Below are positions 63,769 through 64,000 of a DNA stretch of 64,000 bases, piece by piece. Source of the stretch: Actinomadura sp. J1-007 (GTDB lineage Bacteria; Actinomycetota; Actinomycetes; Streptosporangiales; Streptosporangiaceae); NCBI RefSeq assembly GCF_009793335.1, contig NZ_WING01000001.1:496001-560000 (forward strand). Reading direction: 5' to 3'. Position numbers and translations under genes: made by a program. A model generated the notes under the pieces. The model saw only the letters and a list, made by a program, of their open reading frames with translations. It did not search any database and was not told where the DNA came from. Position 1 is the first letter of the stretch. Every line of letters starts with the position of its first letter.

Positions 63769-64000
63769 ATGTCCCGCCCCTGACCCCGTTCGTCGCGCTG
63801 GCCGGTGTGGACCTGCGCGGCGAGCCGATCACCGGTGCTCAGTGCCGGTTCGACCCCGGGTTGCACACCGGCCGGACGCCGAGGAGACGTCCGAGGAGCG
63901 CGCGTCCCGCGAGTTGGTCGCCGAGCAGGTGTGCGAGTCCTGCCCGCTGCGCGGCGCGTGCCTGGACCTGGCGATGCGGATCCACCGAACACGGGGTGTG
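63769..64000 (+). CDS. WhiB-family regulator, partial and frameshifted
   Basis: ATG 63769 follows GAGG. With two missing bases restored (near 63778 and 63872), the protein reads MSRPLTPFVALAGVDLRGEP, AQCRFDPGLHTGPDAEETSEERASRELVAEQVCESCPLRGACLDLAM and runs off the window. The four Fe-S cysteines are in order: AQC, then VCESC and GAC (Cys-x2-Cys-x5-Cys), as in WhiB proteins. The G[VI]WGG turn would lie past the edge. The repeated breaks resemble the indels elsewhere. Confidence 0.72.

Noticed and set aside
63769..64000. Minus-strand open frame across the WhiB region
   Set aside because: The plus strand shows ordered WhiB cysteines and a ribosome site once two missing bases are allowed; the minus frame is Arg/Thr/Pro-rich shadow.

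Overview
The window is very GC-rich, uses GTG and TTG starts freely, and carries families typical of filamentous actinomycetes: DUF397 with XRE/DUF5753, DUF574 methyltransferase, DUF5685, WhiB, a CsoR regulator, PucR-type helix-turn-helix regulators and an IdeR/DmdR iron box. Tandem wax-ester synthase/DGAT genes and an lprG-P55-like pair recall mycobacteria, but the overall content suggests a Streptosporangiales/Actinomadura-like organism. This is an inference from gene content only. Many conserved genes are broken by what looks like one missing base, usually in a run of C or G, so the sequence is probably a draft with systematic indel errors. I give such genes as whole loci and name the break.

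Left part (1-20.3 kb), mostly chromosomal housekeeping and metabolism: a CopC copper protein cut by the window edge; a FadD17-like acyl-CoA synthetase; a DUF5685 protein with an extraordinary cysteine tail; an XRE/TPR regulator with a stand-alone PucR-type DNA-binding protein, facing a purine pair (5-hydroxyisourate hydrolase and an AzgA-like permease); glycerate kinase; a DUF574 methyltransferase; alanine dehydrogenase; a histidine phosphatase; CsoR with its operator; a MarR/MFS drug-efflux pair sharing a 17-bp inverted-repeat operator; MpaB-family oxygenase; CutA; gamma-glutamyltransferase; and an APC permease.

Middle (20.3-32.5 kb): two unusual gene groups. The first (20314-24070) is a compact azol(in)e RiPP (TOMM/LAP) cluster: a 65-residue candidate precursor, SagB-like dehydrogenase, RRE-E1-like cyclodehydratase partner and YcaO, with a small LuxR regulator opposite. 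The second (24818-29130) is a tightly packed operon of NrtR-like NUDIX regulator, J-domain pseudokinase, VWA protein and a divergent PurA paralogue, which I consider the best candidate for an undescribed system. Then come PhyH, a thiamine-binding-type protein, a small conserved protein, TetR, enoyl-CoA hydratase and tRNA-CAU.

Right-middle (32.6-56.3 kb): LppX/LprG lipoprotein plus MFS, an esterase, two wax-ester synthases, an Rv1733c-like membrane protein, a Baeyer-Villiger-type monooxygenase, a PucR regulator facing a complete branched-chain-amino-acid-type ABC operon (livF-G-H-M plus binding protein), an MFS-MarR operon, and a siderophore-uptake locus (two FecCD permeases, ATPase, binding lipoprotein, siderophore-interacting protein) around a near-perfect IdeR/DmdR box, then a metallophosphoesterase.

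Right end (56.5-64 kb), an accessory, defence-like region with lower GC in part: an EACC1-caspase pair, an XRE/DUF397/HATPase triad, a possible modification-dependent restriction protein (DUF3883 nuclease), a divergent pair of membrane protein and TIR-domain protein, a decayed PLP-decarboxylase remnant and a partial WhiB gene.
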